Of a stretch of 64,000 nucleotides of DNA, positions 1 to 7,011 are shown piece after piece. The stretch lies in NCBI RefSeq assembly GCF_001427305.1, contig NZ_LMFZ01000013.1:1-64000 (forward strand), written 5' to 3'. Within the stretch, counting starts at the first letter, position 1; each line of letters starts with the position of its first letter. Made by a program: the position numbers and the translations under genes. The DNA comes from Duganella sp. Root1480D1 (GTDB lineage Bacteria > Pseudomonadota > Gammaproteobacteria > Burkholderiales > Burkholderiaceae_D). The notes beneath the pieces are model-generated. The model did no database searches. It was not told the DNA's origin and was given only the letters and a program-made list of their open reading frames with translations.

Positions 1-81
1 TGTGGCCTGGATGGGATCAAGCCCGCGAATGCGCTGCCTTGGCCTTCGCACCATGCCGGCTACGCGCCAACGGAATTTGAA

Positions 82-189
82 TTATTCAGACCGGACTACT
101 TCCTCAAACGCCCAGCGAACGCGCGTATCGCGAGCCAGCCCCATGCCGCCATCGGGCGAACGTTCAAATGCGGTAATGGTATGAGTCAT
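82..189 (-). pseudogene. 5' remnant of a glutathione S-transferase gene
   Basis: A well-placed AGGAG ribosome site precedes an ATG at 189, and the first 31 codons (MTHTITAFERSPDGG..., then RVRWAFEEV) look like the N-terminus of a bacterial glutathione S-transferase family protein, which normally runs about 200 residues. After the EEV codons the similarity stops and a TAA follows four codons later, leaving a 35-residue stub. The break lies near position 96. I read this as a gene truncated by deletion or rearrangement. The family match is from memory of the N-terminal signature, not a search. The adjacent 80 bases up to the window edge show no recognisable continuation in any frame. Confidence 0.55.
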
Positions 190-401
190 CGTGATCTCCT
201 GTTGTAGATGGTAGCTCCGTCAGCAATGACGACGAATGACTAACGGCCAAATCGACAAACCAAGTTTGTCCATAGAGCAAAATTTTGGGCGCTATCTCTG
301 CTTTGGCTTGGTCGTTTGCTTGCGGACTGATTGGATTTCTCTCGTCAATTCATCTTCCTGGAAATCCTCTATAAGACGAGTACAGTTCGGCCAGTGAGGT
401 T

Positions 402-587
402 CTAGGGCACAGGCAGCTCGCTTGTTGCGCAAAACTCCCGCAGCAAAGCTTCTTGCCAGTACATGAGCCGATTCTCGACCCGCGCCTGACCTCTCACTGT
501 CGTAACAAACTTGCCGAAGCGCTCCGCACCAACAAAACGCTCAAATTCAGACCAAAAACAAGGGCCGTGCGACCTGGGGTTAGTCAA
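402..587 (-). CDS. Small hypothetical protein overlapping the ATP-grasp stop codon
   Basis: A 61-codon frame starts at a TTG that overlaps the end of the upstream ATP-grasp gene and would be translated by coupling to it. The product is protein-like rather than shadow-like: it has an aromatic and charged helix pattern (FWSEFERFVGAERFGKF, then ENRLMYWQEALLREFC). No family is recognised. The same frame stays open leftward through the ATP-grasp 3' end, so an earlier start cannot be excluded. It may instead be the detached C-terminus of an older gene. Between it and the glutathione S-transferase stub (190-401) I see no gene. Confidence 0.35.
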   Translation of the reverse strand: MTNPRSHGPCFWSEFERFVGAERFGKFVTTVRGQARVENRLMYWQEALLREFCATSELPVP

Positions 588-1395
588 CCACTTGGGCCAG
601 GATCTGCTGCCAAAGCGCCTGAGGTGGGGTGCCGGCATAGCCTGATTCCTGCGCATCATTGCACTCAATTACGATCCAGCGGCCATCGGCGGTTTTTGCG
701 AAGTCCACGACGAGGAACGGAACCGCTAGACGATCTGCGGCCTGCTTTGCGACAGCCAAGCCTGCCTCGACATCGGCACATTGATATGGCGGAAGCTGAT
801 ACCAGTACCGGCCCCAGCCAACACACTTGCCGTGCCACCAGAACGATCGAAATTCAACCGATGGATTGACCTTACCCGGGACGCTGCCAGCCACCGGCAT
901 CAATGGAACAAATTCGCGAATGACAGGTTTCTGCCAGTGGAGAATTGGATCGTTGCGATACTTCTCTGAGGCCAATGCATAGTGCTCCCGGCTTTGAATG
1001 ATCGATAAGTCAGGGTTGTGCTTGCTGGTCTGCCTTGAGCCTTTCATGAAGATTGGCCACTGGAAGCTGCTCTCGATTTCTTCTACACGAGGCAATTCGT
1101 CAAAGATCTGTGTTCGTGGTGTGAGCCCTTCGAGGTAGGGGTACCAGTGTTCGAGTTCACTGGCACGCGAGTGCTCTTCTGGCGAGTTCACGAGGCGCAA
1201 TCCCATTTCCAACTTTTCCTTGAATTCGGCTGGATAATCCTTGATGGGACCAACCCTCAGAATACATGGGAACTCGCCCTCGATCTGGTAGGGGTGATCG
1301 CATGCAAAGTGCAAATCGAAGTTGAAGTCGTATGCGGATACGCCAACCACATCGCTGACAACGAAAAGCTTTCTCTCAATCCGAGCAACGTTCAT
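580..1395 (-). CDS. ATP-grasp domain protein (R2K/DUF4343-like)
   Basis: The 271-residue product resembles small stand-alone ATP-grasp proteins of the R2K/DUF4343 type. The C-terminal part has the strand-rich ATP-grasp end pattern: FLVVDFAKTADGRWIVIECND near residues 227-247, where the Asp and the Glu-x-Asn/Asp residues would bind Mg-ATP. The middle carries a PIFMKGSRQTSKHN segment typical of the nucleotide-binding Lys region. Such enzymes ligate a carboxylate to an amine or thiol with ATP, but the substrate here is unknown. The first ATG in the frame is used because a stop lies 7 codons upstream; the ribosome site is weak. It sits in an accessory block with no pathway partner visible. Confidence 0.6.
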   Translation of the reverse strand: MNVARIERKLFVVSDVVGVSAYDFNFDLHFACDHPYQIEGEFPCILRVGPIKDYPAEFKEKLEMGLRLVNSPEEHSRASELEHWYPYLEGLTPRTQIFDELPRVEEIESSFQWPIFMKGSRQTSKHNPDLSIIQSREHYALASEKYRNDPILHWQKPVIREFVPLMPVAGSVPGKVNPSVEFRSFWWHGKCVGWGRYWYQLPPYQCADVEAGLAVAKQAADRLAVPFLVVDFAKTADGRWIVIECNDAQESGYAGTPPQALWQQILAQVVD

Positions 1396-1559
1396 GAGCG
1401 TAATGCCTAAGCAGTTTTAATTTTTGCAAACGCACCAGAATTTCCACCACGGCTTCGCGGCTGGGGTGAACTTTGGCAGAAAGACCTTTGCTGCACACGG
1501 TGGATTAGCTCATCGAGCTGAGGGTTTAGCGCTATATTTATTTCCGTTGCGGGCTCGGC

Positions 1560-1955
1560 CTAGTGCCACAGGCCGAGGATCAGCCCGAACACCAGGAATT
1601 GCGCCGTGTGGTAGCCGCCATCGATCAGCAGCAGCTTGAAGCTGCGCTGGGCGAACTGGTAGTTGATGCCGAAGCAGGCTGCCACCATGCCGAAGCCGGC
1701 CAGTAAGGCGTGCTTGATTGCGTATTCCAGCGACGGCGCCGGTCCGACCCAGCGGGCAAAAGCGAAGGCCGCCAGCAGGGAGAAGACGAAAGCCACGCCG
1801 AAGACCTTGGCGGGATGGCCATCATGCTTGACGCCTCCGTTTTCGTCATTCCAGATCTTGCCGAACAGGGCCTGCGAGTACCACAGCCCGCCCAACATGA
1901 AGCTCGAAACGGCCGCCAGCAGGACGGCCCAGTAGTTCATCGTCCAGAATTGCAT
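1560..1955 (-). CDS. DUF1761-type membrane protein
   Basis: This is a 131-residue integral membrane protein with about four hydrophobic segments. The N-terminal MNYWAVLLAAVSSFMLGG and WYSQALFGKIW pattern is characteristic of the DUF1761 family, whose role is unknown. The frame is open for 21 codons further upstream, but the ATG at 1955 is preceded by a GGGGGA ribosome site and matches the family start, so the shorter form is chosen. It ends with ILGLWH. It stands alone: an inverted repeat at 2102-2130 separates it from the next minus-strand gene upstream. Confidence 0.75.
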   Translation of the reverse strand: MQFWTMNYWAVLLAAVSSFMLGGLWYSQALFGKIWNDENGGVKHDGHPAKVFGVAFVFSLLAAFAFARWVGPAPSLEYAIKHALLAGFGMVAACFGINYQFAQRSFKLLLIDGGYHTAQFLVFGLILGLWH

Positions 1956-2101
1956 CGTTGTCCCCCAATGAATTATTGTTGAGAGAGAACGATATGTGAG
2001 CTGGGTAGCAAGCGTCAATCACTTGTTACCTGGAGCGCGTCAAACGAGATAGTTCTACATCGGATGGGCAGGCCGTGCATCAGGTCCAGATGCCTGTTGA
2101 A

Positions 2102-2130
2102 AGTCATGTATAAGACGCATACATGACTTG
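2102..2130. repeat. Perfect 11-bp inverted repeat (terminator or operator)
   Basis: Arms AAGTCATGTAT and ATACATGACTT flank a 7-base loop between the Cys-rich gene (ending at 2177) and DUF1761 (starting at 1955), both on the minus strand. The stem is AT-rich and lacks a proper T tract, so it could be a weak terminator of the first gene or an operator of the second. Confidence 0.5.
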
Positions 2131-2176
2131 TCGAGTATTAAATTAACTCAATCTGAAAACCGGGCCGTAAAAAGGA

Positions 2177-2404
2177 TTAATCGTCGTACATCGGACGGCA
2201 CGATCCTGGGTTGCAGCATTCTTCCTGACAACCGCAGGCGTCCTCGCACGCTTCTCGCGCAGCCTCACACTGTTCGGCCGGTTTGCCGAGGTGCATGCAA
2301 TTATTATAGTTAGCAGAGCAGTAATACATGCAACTTGCGAGAGCCGGTCCGGCAGTTACGCCGAGTCCGATGGCGAAAAGAAATGTAGCGAGCTTCTTGT
2401 TCAT
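2177..2404 (-). CDS. Small secreted cysteine-rich protein
   Basis: A 75-residue product begins at an ATG preceded by AGGAG. It has a classical signal peptide (MNKKLATFLFAIGLGVTAG) ending PALASC; LASC also satisfies a lipobox, so it may be a lipoprotein. The exported part has 10 cysteines in 52 residues, including paired CGC and ECC motifs, and an acidic MYDD tail. This fits a disulfide-stabilised or metal-binding mini-domain. No family is recognised. A longer start 24 codons upstream is rejected because it would bury the signal peptide. A membrane glutaredoxin lies just upstream on the same strand. Confidence 0.65.
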   Translation of the reverse strand: MNKKLATFLFAIGLGVTAGPALASCMYYCSANYNNCMHLGKPAEQCEAAREACEDACGCQEECCNPGSCRPMYDD

Positions 2405-2508
2405 AGCGTCTCCTAAAATCGAATGGCTGGTCATACCCAAGGCGGGCCATCCCCCGCGCCTGGGCCACATACTCAAGTATGTCCGGGCGTCGCAAACCGA
2501 CTGCGAGG

Positions 2509-3018
2509 TCAGCGCGAAATTGGATGTCCTGCTACTTCGAGAGCATCACGCAGGGCTGTCGAGTTGAACCCATCAATGCGACGGGTGCCGACCAGAATAA
2601 CGGGAACGGCAACCGAACCAAGTTTCGCAAAATCGCTCTTGGCCTTTTCGTTCTTTGTGATATCCATGTCGGCATATTGAATTTTGTGTTCGCGCAAATA
2701 AGCCCGCGTTTTTGCGCAATATGGGCATGTCGGCGTACCGTACACGATGACGTTGGTGGCAACGCCCGCGTAATAAGCGCTGTAGTCCCCTTCGCTGTAG
2801 GCAGGCTTCAACTTCTGGTACACGCGTGGAGCTCCCCACCCGATCGCTAAACCAGCAGCAAGAATTGCGCCGTAACTAGCCGCCAGTTTCAGATATTTTG
2901 AAAGTGCCAAAAAAAAACCTCCAAAAAGAAATATTGAAAGAATACTCACATCTGCTTTCTTTATTGTCAATTTAATTCGACCGACCAACTCAATAAGATT
3001 TATCTTTTTAGACCGCAC
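2509..3018 (-). CDS. Membrane-anchored glutaredoxin family protein
   Basis: The 169-residue protein has an N-terminal hydrophobic region (about residues 25-62) followed by a glutaredoxin fold. It contains VIVYGTPTCPYCAKT with a CPYC redox centre near residues 98-101, the VAVPVILVG cis-proline segment, and the DGFNS loop. It should catalyse thiol-disulfide exchange at the membrane; on which face is not evident. The first possible start is a GTG at 3018 without a clear ribosome site; a second GTG 23 codons later (VSILSIF) has AAGAAAG upstream and would give a protein starting at the membrane segment. The 5' part is markedly AT-rich compared with neighbours. Confidence 0.7.
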   Translation of the reverse strand: MRSKKINLIELVGRIKLTIKKADVSILSIFLFGGFFLALSKYLKLAASYGAILAAGLAIGWGAPRVYQKLKPAYSEGDYSAYYAGVATNVIVYGTPTCPYCAKTRAYLREHKIQYADMDITKNEKAKSDFAKLGSVAVPVILVGTRRIDGFNSTALRDALEVAGHPISR

Positions 3019-3174
3019 GCAACAATTGTGATAATCGGTGTATTTTTATCTCGAAATACATATCTCATTCTTTCAAACATTGCGGCCATTTTATTTTTAG
3101 GGAAAGACAAACCCAAAAATACTCAACATAAATGGCAGCTCGGAATTAATGGGCTATCAAGCCTCAGCCGTCAA

Positions 3175-3507
3175 TTACTTGCAGTGTTCCGAAAGCATCT
3201 CACCCATCTTGCCGCTGGCGGCTTGACGGTCATCGGCCCAGGTCAGGGCGGATTCGGTGCCGCCTGCTTCTTCGCGGCGCAGGAAGCTGACGTAGGTCGA
3301 GCCTTTTTTGCCGAAAACGTGCATCAGGCGCACTTCACAACTGCGGCCGCCAGCAGCAGCCATGGCCGTGCTCAACACGTCGACCTTGGTCACGTGGCCG
3401 ATATGCGCCACCAGCGGTGCGCGCTGGTTCATGATGTCGAGCAGCTTGTCCTGCGGGATGTCGCGGCTGCAGGCCGCCAGCAGCAGCAAGGGCAGCAGTT
3501 TCTTCAT
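3175..3507 (-). CDS. Small lipoprotein of unknown function
   Basis: The 110-residue product begins MKKLLPLLLLAAC, a type II signal peptide with lipobox LAAC, so the mature protein should be lipidated at Cys13. The ATG at 3507 has GGAGG upstream, which decides against the longer frame that begins inside the preceding terminator. The mature part contains a KVDVLSTAMAAAGGRSC segment and ends SEHCK, leaving two cysteines besides the lipid-bearing one. No family is recognised. It lies downstream of the phaB terminator and is probably transcribed separately. Confidence 0.6.
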   Translation of the reverse strand: MKKLLPLLLLAACSRDIPQDKLLDIMNQRAPLVAHIGHVTKVDVLSTAMAAAGGRSCEVRLMHVFGKKGSTYVSFLRREEAGGTESALTWADDRQAASGKMGEMLSEHCK

Positions 3508-3523
3508 AGGGCCTCCAAAGAAC

Positions 3524-3557
3524 AAACGCCTACCGGCACGAGGGCCGGTAGGCGTTT
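3524..3557 (-). terminator. Rho-independent terminator after phaB
   Basis: A perfect 14-bp stem (AAACGCCTACCGGC with its complement) and 6-base loop lies 27 bases past the phaB stop. On the minus strand it is followed by the T-rich GTTCTTT. It closes the phaA-phaB transcript. Confidence 0.85.
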
Positions 3558-3583
3558 GGGTGTTGCGTTGCTCTTTACTGCGA

Positions 3584-4324
3584 TCAGGACATGTGCTGGC
3601 CGCCGTTAATGGCGATGTTGGCACCGGTCAGGAACGCTGCTTCGTCGGAAGCCAGGTAGGCCACCAGGCCTGCCACTTCTTCCGGCTTGCCCAGGCGGGC
3701 CATCGGGATTTGCGGGATGATCTTCGAATCCAGCACGTCTTTCGGGATCTCCATCACCATCTTGGTGCCGATATAGCCTGGCGAAATGGTGTTGACGGTC
3801 ACGCCCTTGCGCGCCACTTCCAGCGCCAGCGCCTTGGTGAAGCCGTGCACGCCGGCCTTGGCCGCCGAGTAGTTAGTCTGGCCGAAAGCGCCCTTCTGGC
3901 CGTTCACCGAGGAGATGTTGATGACGCGGCCCCAACCACGGTCCACCATGCCATCCGTTACCGGCTTGGTCATGTTGAACACGGAGTCCAGGTTGGTCTT
4001 CATCACGGCATCCCAATTGACCTTGTCCATTTTCTTGAAGGTCATGTCGCGCGTGATACCGGCGTTATTCACCAGCACGTCAACCGGGCCGATTTCGCGC
4101 TCGATCGCTGCGATGCAGGTTGCCGCCGAATCATAGTCCGACACATCGCAAGGGTAGGCGCTGAAGTTATAGCCCTGGTCCTTCATCGTGGCCAGCCACG
4201 ACTCATGCGTCTTATTGCTCGGGGAATACGTGGTTACCACTTTGTAGCCCAGTGCGACCATCTTGATGCAGATCGCTTCGCCCAGACCACCCATGCCGCC
4301 CGTTACTAATGCAACTCGTGCCAT
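3584..4324 (-). CDS. phaB: Acetoacetyl-CoA reductase
   Basis: NADPH-dependent reduction of acetoacetyl-CoA to (R)-3-hydroxybutyryl-CoA is the second step of polyhydroxybutyrate synthesis. The 246-residue protein is a classical short-chain dehydrogenase: an N-terminal nucleotide-binding TGGMGGLG loop at about residues 8-15, the NNAG motif, a catalytic Ser in INISSVNGQKG, and the YSAAK catalytic Tyr/Lys pair. The QTNYSAAKAG and ISPGYIGT segments are typical of PhaB. It lies 33 bases downstream of phaA on the same strand, so the two are surely co-transcribed, and a strong terminator follows. PhaC synthase is not in the window. Confidence 0.96.
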   Translation of the reverse strand: MARVALVTGGMGGLGEAICIKMVALGYKVVTTYSPSNKTHESWLATMKDQGYNFSAYPCDVSDYDSAATCIAAIEREIGPVDVLVNNAGITRDMTFKKMDKVNWDAVMKTNLDSVFNMTKPVTDGMVDRGWGRVINISSVNGQKGAFGQTNYSAAKAGVHGFTKALALEVARKGVTVNTISPGYIGTKMVMEIPKDVLDSKIIPQIPMARLGKPEEVAGLVAYLASDEAAFLTGANIAINGGQHMS

Positions 4325-4357
4325 TTAATGTTCCCCTATTTTTATCTAAACGAAAGC

Positions 4358-5536
4358 TCATTCCCTCTCAACTGCCAGTGCTACGCCCATGCCGCCGCCG
4401 ATGCACAGCGAGGCCAGGCCCTTCTTAGCGTCACGGCGAACCATTTCATGCAGCAGGGTCACCAGGATGCGGGCGCCGGAAGCGCCGATCGGGTGGCCGA
4501 TCGCAATCGCGCCGCCGTTGACGTTGATCTTGCTGGTGTCCCAGCCCATTTCCTTGTTCACGGCGCAGGCTTGCGCGGCAAACGCTTCATTGATTTCCAT
4601 CAGGTCCAGGTCCTGTGGCGACCAGCCGGCCTTTTTCAGGCACAGTTGCGAGGCGGTGACCGGGCCCATGCCCATGTAGGCAGGATCCAGGCCGGACGAG
4701 GCGTAGGCCTTGATGCGCGCCAGCGGCGTCAGGCCCAGTTCCTTGGCCTGCTTGGCGGACATCATGACCACGGCTGCCGCGCCATCATTGATGCCGGAAG
4801 CATTGCCGGCGGTGACAGTGCCTGCCTTGTCGAAGGCTGGACGCAGGCCGGACAGCGCTTCCAGCGTCGAGCCTGGCTTCACGTATTCGTCCTGGTCGAA
4901 GAAGATGCTGCCTTTCTTCTGCACGATTTCCAGCGGCAGGATTTCGTCCTTGAACTTGCCGGCCTTTTGCGCGGCTTCCGCTTTCAGCTGCGACTGCAGC
5001 GCGAATTCATCCTGCTGGCTGCGCGAGATATCGTATTTCTTGGCGACGTTCTCGGCGGTGATGCCCATGTGGTACTGGTTGTACACATCCCACAGGCCGT
5101 CCACGATCATGGTGTCGGTCATCTTGACGTCTCCCATGCGGAAGCCGTCGCGCGAGCCGTTCAACACGTGTGGCGAGGCACTCATGTTTTCCTGGCCGCC
5201 GGCGATGATGATGTTGGCGTCGCCGCACTTGATCGCTTGCGCCGCCAGGTGGGTTGCCTTCAGGCCGCTGCCGCAGACCTTGTTGATGGTGTAGCCCGGA
5301 ATGGCGCTTGGCAGGCCGGACTTGATCACGGCTTGGCGTGCCGGGTTCTGGCCGACGCCAGCGGTCAGTACCTGGCCCATGATGACTTCGCTGACCAGGT
5401 TAGGGTCGATGCCGGTCTGGGCCAACAGGCCCTTGATGACATGGGCGCCCAGCTCTGCTGCCGGGGTCTTGGCCAAGGAACCGCCGAACTTGCCTACTGC
5501 GGTACGGCCTGCTGCAACAATTACTACATCATCCAT
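4358..5536 (-). CDS. phaA: Acetyl-CoA acetyltransferase (beta-ketothiolase)
   Basis: This enzyme condenses two acetyl-CoA to acetoacetyl-CoA, feeding PhaB. At 392 residues it is standard length for a biosynthetic thiolase. Catalytic residues are visible: the nucleophilic Cys in [10 protein letters not shown] (about residue 88), the His in [10 protein letters not shown], and the second Cys in SLCIGGGMG near the C-terminus. It is the first gene of phaA-phaB; the phasin gene lies 75 bases upstream on the same strand. The ATG start begins the family-typical [17 protein letters not shown] sequence. Confidence 0.96.
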   Translation of the reverse strand: MDDVVIVAAGRTAVGKFGGSLAKTPAAELGAHVIKGLLAQTGIDPNLVSEVIMGQVLTAGVGQNPARQAVIKSGLPSAIPGYTINKVCGSGLKATHLAAQAIKCGDANIIIAGGQENMSASPHVLNGSRDGFRMGDVKMTDTMIVDGLWDVYNQYHMGITAENVAKKYDISRSQQDEFALQSQLKAEAAQKAGKFKDEILPLEIVQKKGSIFFDQDEYVKPGSTLEALSGLRPAFDKAGTVTAGNASGINDGAAAVVMMSAKQAKELGLTPLARIKAYASSGLDPAYMGMGPVTASQLCLKKAGWSPQDLDLMEINEAFAAQACAVNKEMGWDTSKINVNGGAIAIGHPIGASGARILVTLLHEMVRRDAKKGLASLCIGGGMGVALAVERE

Positions 5537-5611
5537 TCTGCTTCTCCGGGAGTGGTATGAAAATCTTTCAATGCATTCTAGCTAAGTGCCATGCCGGCGG
5601 CCAGCTATGGC

Positions 5612-5884
5612 CTACCGGAACAGTGGCTTATTTAAAGCCACTTCAGTTGCCTCGCGTCCATATGCTTGCGCACGGTCAATAGCGTGCTTGCCCTGGTCGG
5701 TTGCCACCTGCAGCAGGTCTTGTGGATGCTGGATGGCCAGGAACTCGTTGGAGGCTGCGGTCATGGCAGCAAGAGAAGCCAAGGCGGTATCGCGATGCCA
5801 GTCACAAATGCTGGCGAAGCTGGCAAGTTGCGCGTCAAAAGCCGCTTGTGCGGCGCGGGAAAATTCGTCGTTGAACGCGTACAT
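5612..5884 (-). CDS. Short phasin family protein
   Basis: Phasins coat polyhydroxyalkanoate granules. The 90-residue product matches the helical phasin core (FDAQLASFASICDWHRD, then HPQDLLQVATDQGKHAIDRAQAYGREA) but lacks the C-terminal region of the usual roughly 180-residue proteins. Two ATGs are six bases apart; AAGGAG is only one base from the first (5890) but seven from the second, so the start at 5884 is chosen. The neighbouring phaA and phaB support a granule role. The stop follows directly after the core, so this is either a minimal phasin or an old 3' truncation. Confidence 0.75.
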   Translation of the reverse strand: MYAFNDEFSRAAQAAFDAQLASFASICDWHRDTALASLAAMTAASNEFLAIQHPQDLLQVATDQGKHAIDRAQAYGREATEVALNKPLFR

Positions 5885-6010
5885 GCCCATGCTCCTTCAG
5901 TTGATCGATGGCTGAGATACCGCAAGACTTCTCATGTTAGTGCGCGATTCCTGACAAACGTTTGATAAACATCAAGGCTGCTTTCATTTTGCATAAAACC
6001 CTTGGCGATG

Positions 6011-6919
6011 TCACGACAATAACTTGATACCGTCCAGCGTAGCGGCGCATTGCTCGCGTATCACATTGACGAAGTCGGCCACGAAAGCCTTGTGCTGCAA
6101 GGCTGGCGGCACGGAGACAAACAGGTCGCTCCACAAACCCGTCTCGCCGATGGGGCGAGCGATGACGTAGTCGTAGTCCACATAATTCTTGATCGCCCAA
6201 TTCGGCAGTGCCGCCACACCGCGCCGGCTTGCAACCAGTTGCAGAATGGCGACCGTGAGTTCAGCGGTGCGGCGCTGGAATTCGATGCCGGCCGGGCGCA
6301 GCACTTCGCGGATCAGGTCGATGCGCGTTTCAGGCACCGGGTAGGTAATCAGGGTCTCGCCTTGAAAATCCTGGGCCGACAGGCGGCGCTGTGCGGCGAG
6401 GCGATGCTTTTGCGCCATCACGGTCAGGATCTCGAAGCGGAACAGCGGGAACGTGGAGTACTCGGCACTGTAATCGGAACCGATCACCAGGTCGGCGTGT
6501 CCATTGCACAGCAGTTCTGCCGGTTCGCTGTGGAAGCCGGAGACCAGGTCGATTTCCACTTCCGGCCAACGGGTGCGGAAGGCATCCATCACGGGCATCA
6601 GCCAATCGAAACATGTATGGCATTCAAGCGCCACGCGCAACTGGCCGGTGTCGCCTTGCGACAGGCGCAGCACGTCGCGCTCTGCCCGCTCGACTTCAGG
6701 CAGCAAGGTATCGGCCAGTTTCAGCAGTCGCTCACCAGTGGCCGTAAAGCCGATTGGTATCGATTTACGCTCAAACAGCGGCGTACCGTAGCGATCTTCC
6801 AGCAACTTGATTTGATGCGACAAAGCCGACTGCGTCAGGTTCAGCAGTTGGGCTGCCTTGACCAGGCTACCGGAGGAGCGGAGCGCAGACAGCGTGCGCA
6901 GGTGACGAATCTCGAGCAT
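6011..6919 (-). CDS. metR: LysR-family regulator of methionine synthesis
   Basis: The 302-residue LysR-type regulator has an N-terminal winged helix (MLEIRHLRTL, then SLVKAAQLLNLTQSALSHQIK) and a C-terminal periplasmic-binding-type effector domain. The N-terminus and the ALECHTCFDWLMPVMDAF segment are typical of MetR, which uses homocysteine as coactivator for metE and metH. It is divergent from metE with a perfect MetR box in the 92-base gap, which makes the assignment firm. It probably represses itself from the same box. Confidence 0.92.
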   Translation of the reverse strand: MLEIRHLRTLSALRSSGSLVKAAQLLNLTQSALSHQIKLLEDRYGTPLFERKSIPIGFTATGERLLKLADTLLPEVERAERDVLRLSQGDTGQLRVALECHTCFDWLMPVMDAFRTRWPEVEIDLVSGFHSEPAELLCNGHADLVIGSDYSAEYSTFPLFRFEILTVMAQKHRLAAQRRLSAQDFQGETLITYPVPETRIDLIREVLRPAGIEFQRRTAELTVAILQLVASRRGVAALPNWAIKNYVDYDYVIARPIGETGLWSDLFVSVPPALQHKAFVADFVNVIREQCAATLDGIKLLS

Positions 6920-6922
6920 GTA

Positions 6923-6935
6923 TGAAAAGTTTTCA
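6923..6935. promoter_or_regulatory. MetR binding box
   Basis: TGAAAAGTTTTCA is a perfect match to the MetR consensus TGAA-N5-TTCA. It lies four bases upstream of the metR start and 76 bases before metE, in position to autorepress metR and activate metE. Confidence 0.85.
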
Positions 6936-7011
6936 AGTTAATGCATAAAAAGTTTCGTTTTTATTATATGCCGTCATGCCGCAAACTGTACTTCACCAAT
7001 ATTTCTTAAGC

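Noticed and set aside
2..184. 60-codon plus-strand frame at the left edge
   Set aside because: Opposite the glutathione S-transferase stub, Arg/Ser-rich, no motif.
1376..1498. 40-codon minus-strand frame overlapping the ATP-grasp start
   Set aside because: It has a helical-looking segment (VHPSREAVVEILVRLQKLKLL spans it) but only a GTG start with no ribosome site and no recognised family.
3019..3174. AT-rich gap as a phage or island attachment site
   Set aside because: Composition is lower in GC but no direct repeats, tRNA or integrase were found around it.
4328..5560. 410-codon open frame on the plus strand opposite phaA
   Set aside because: It is the antisense of a clearly identified thiolase, His/Gln/Ala-rich in the manner of GC-rich shadows, with no family motif.
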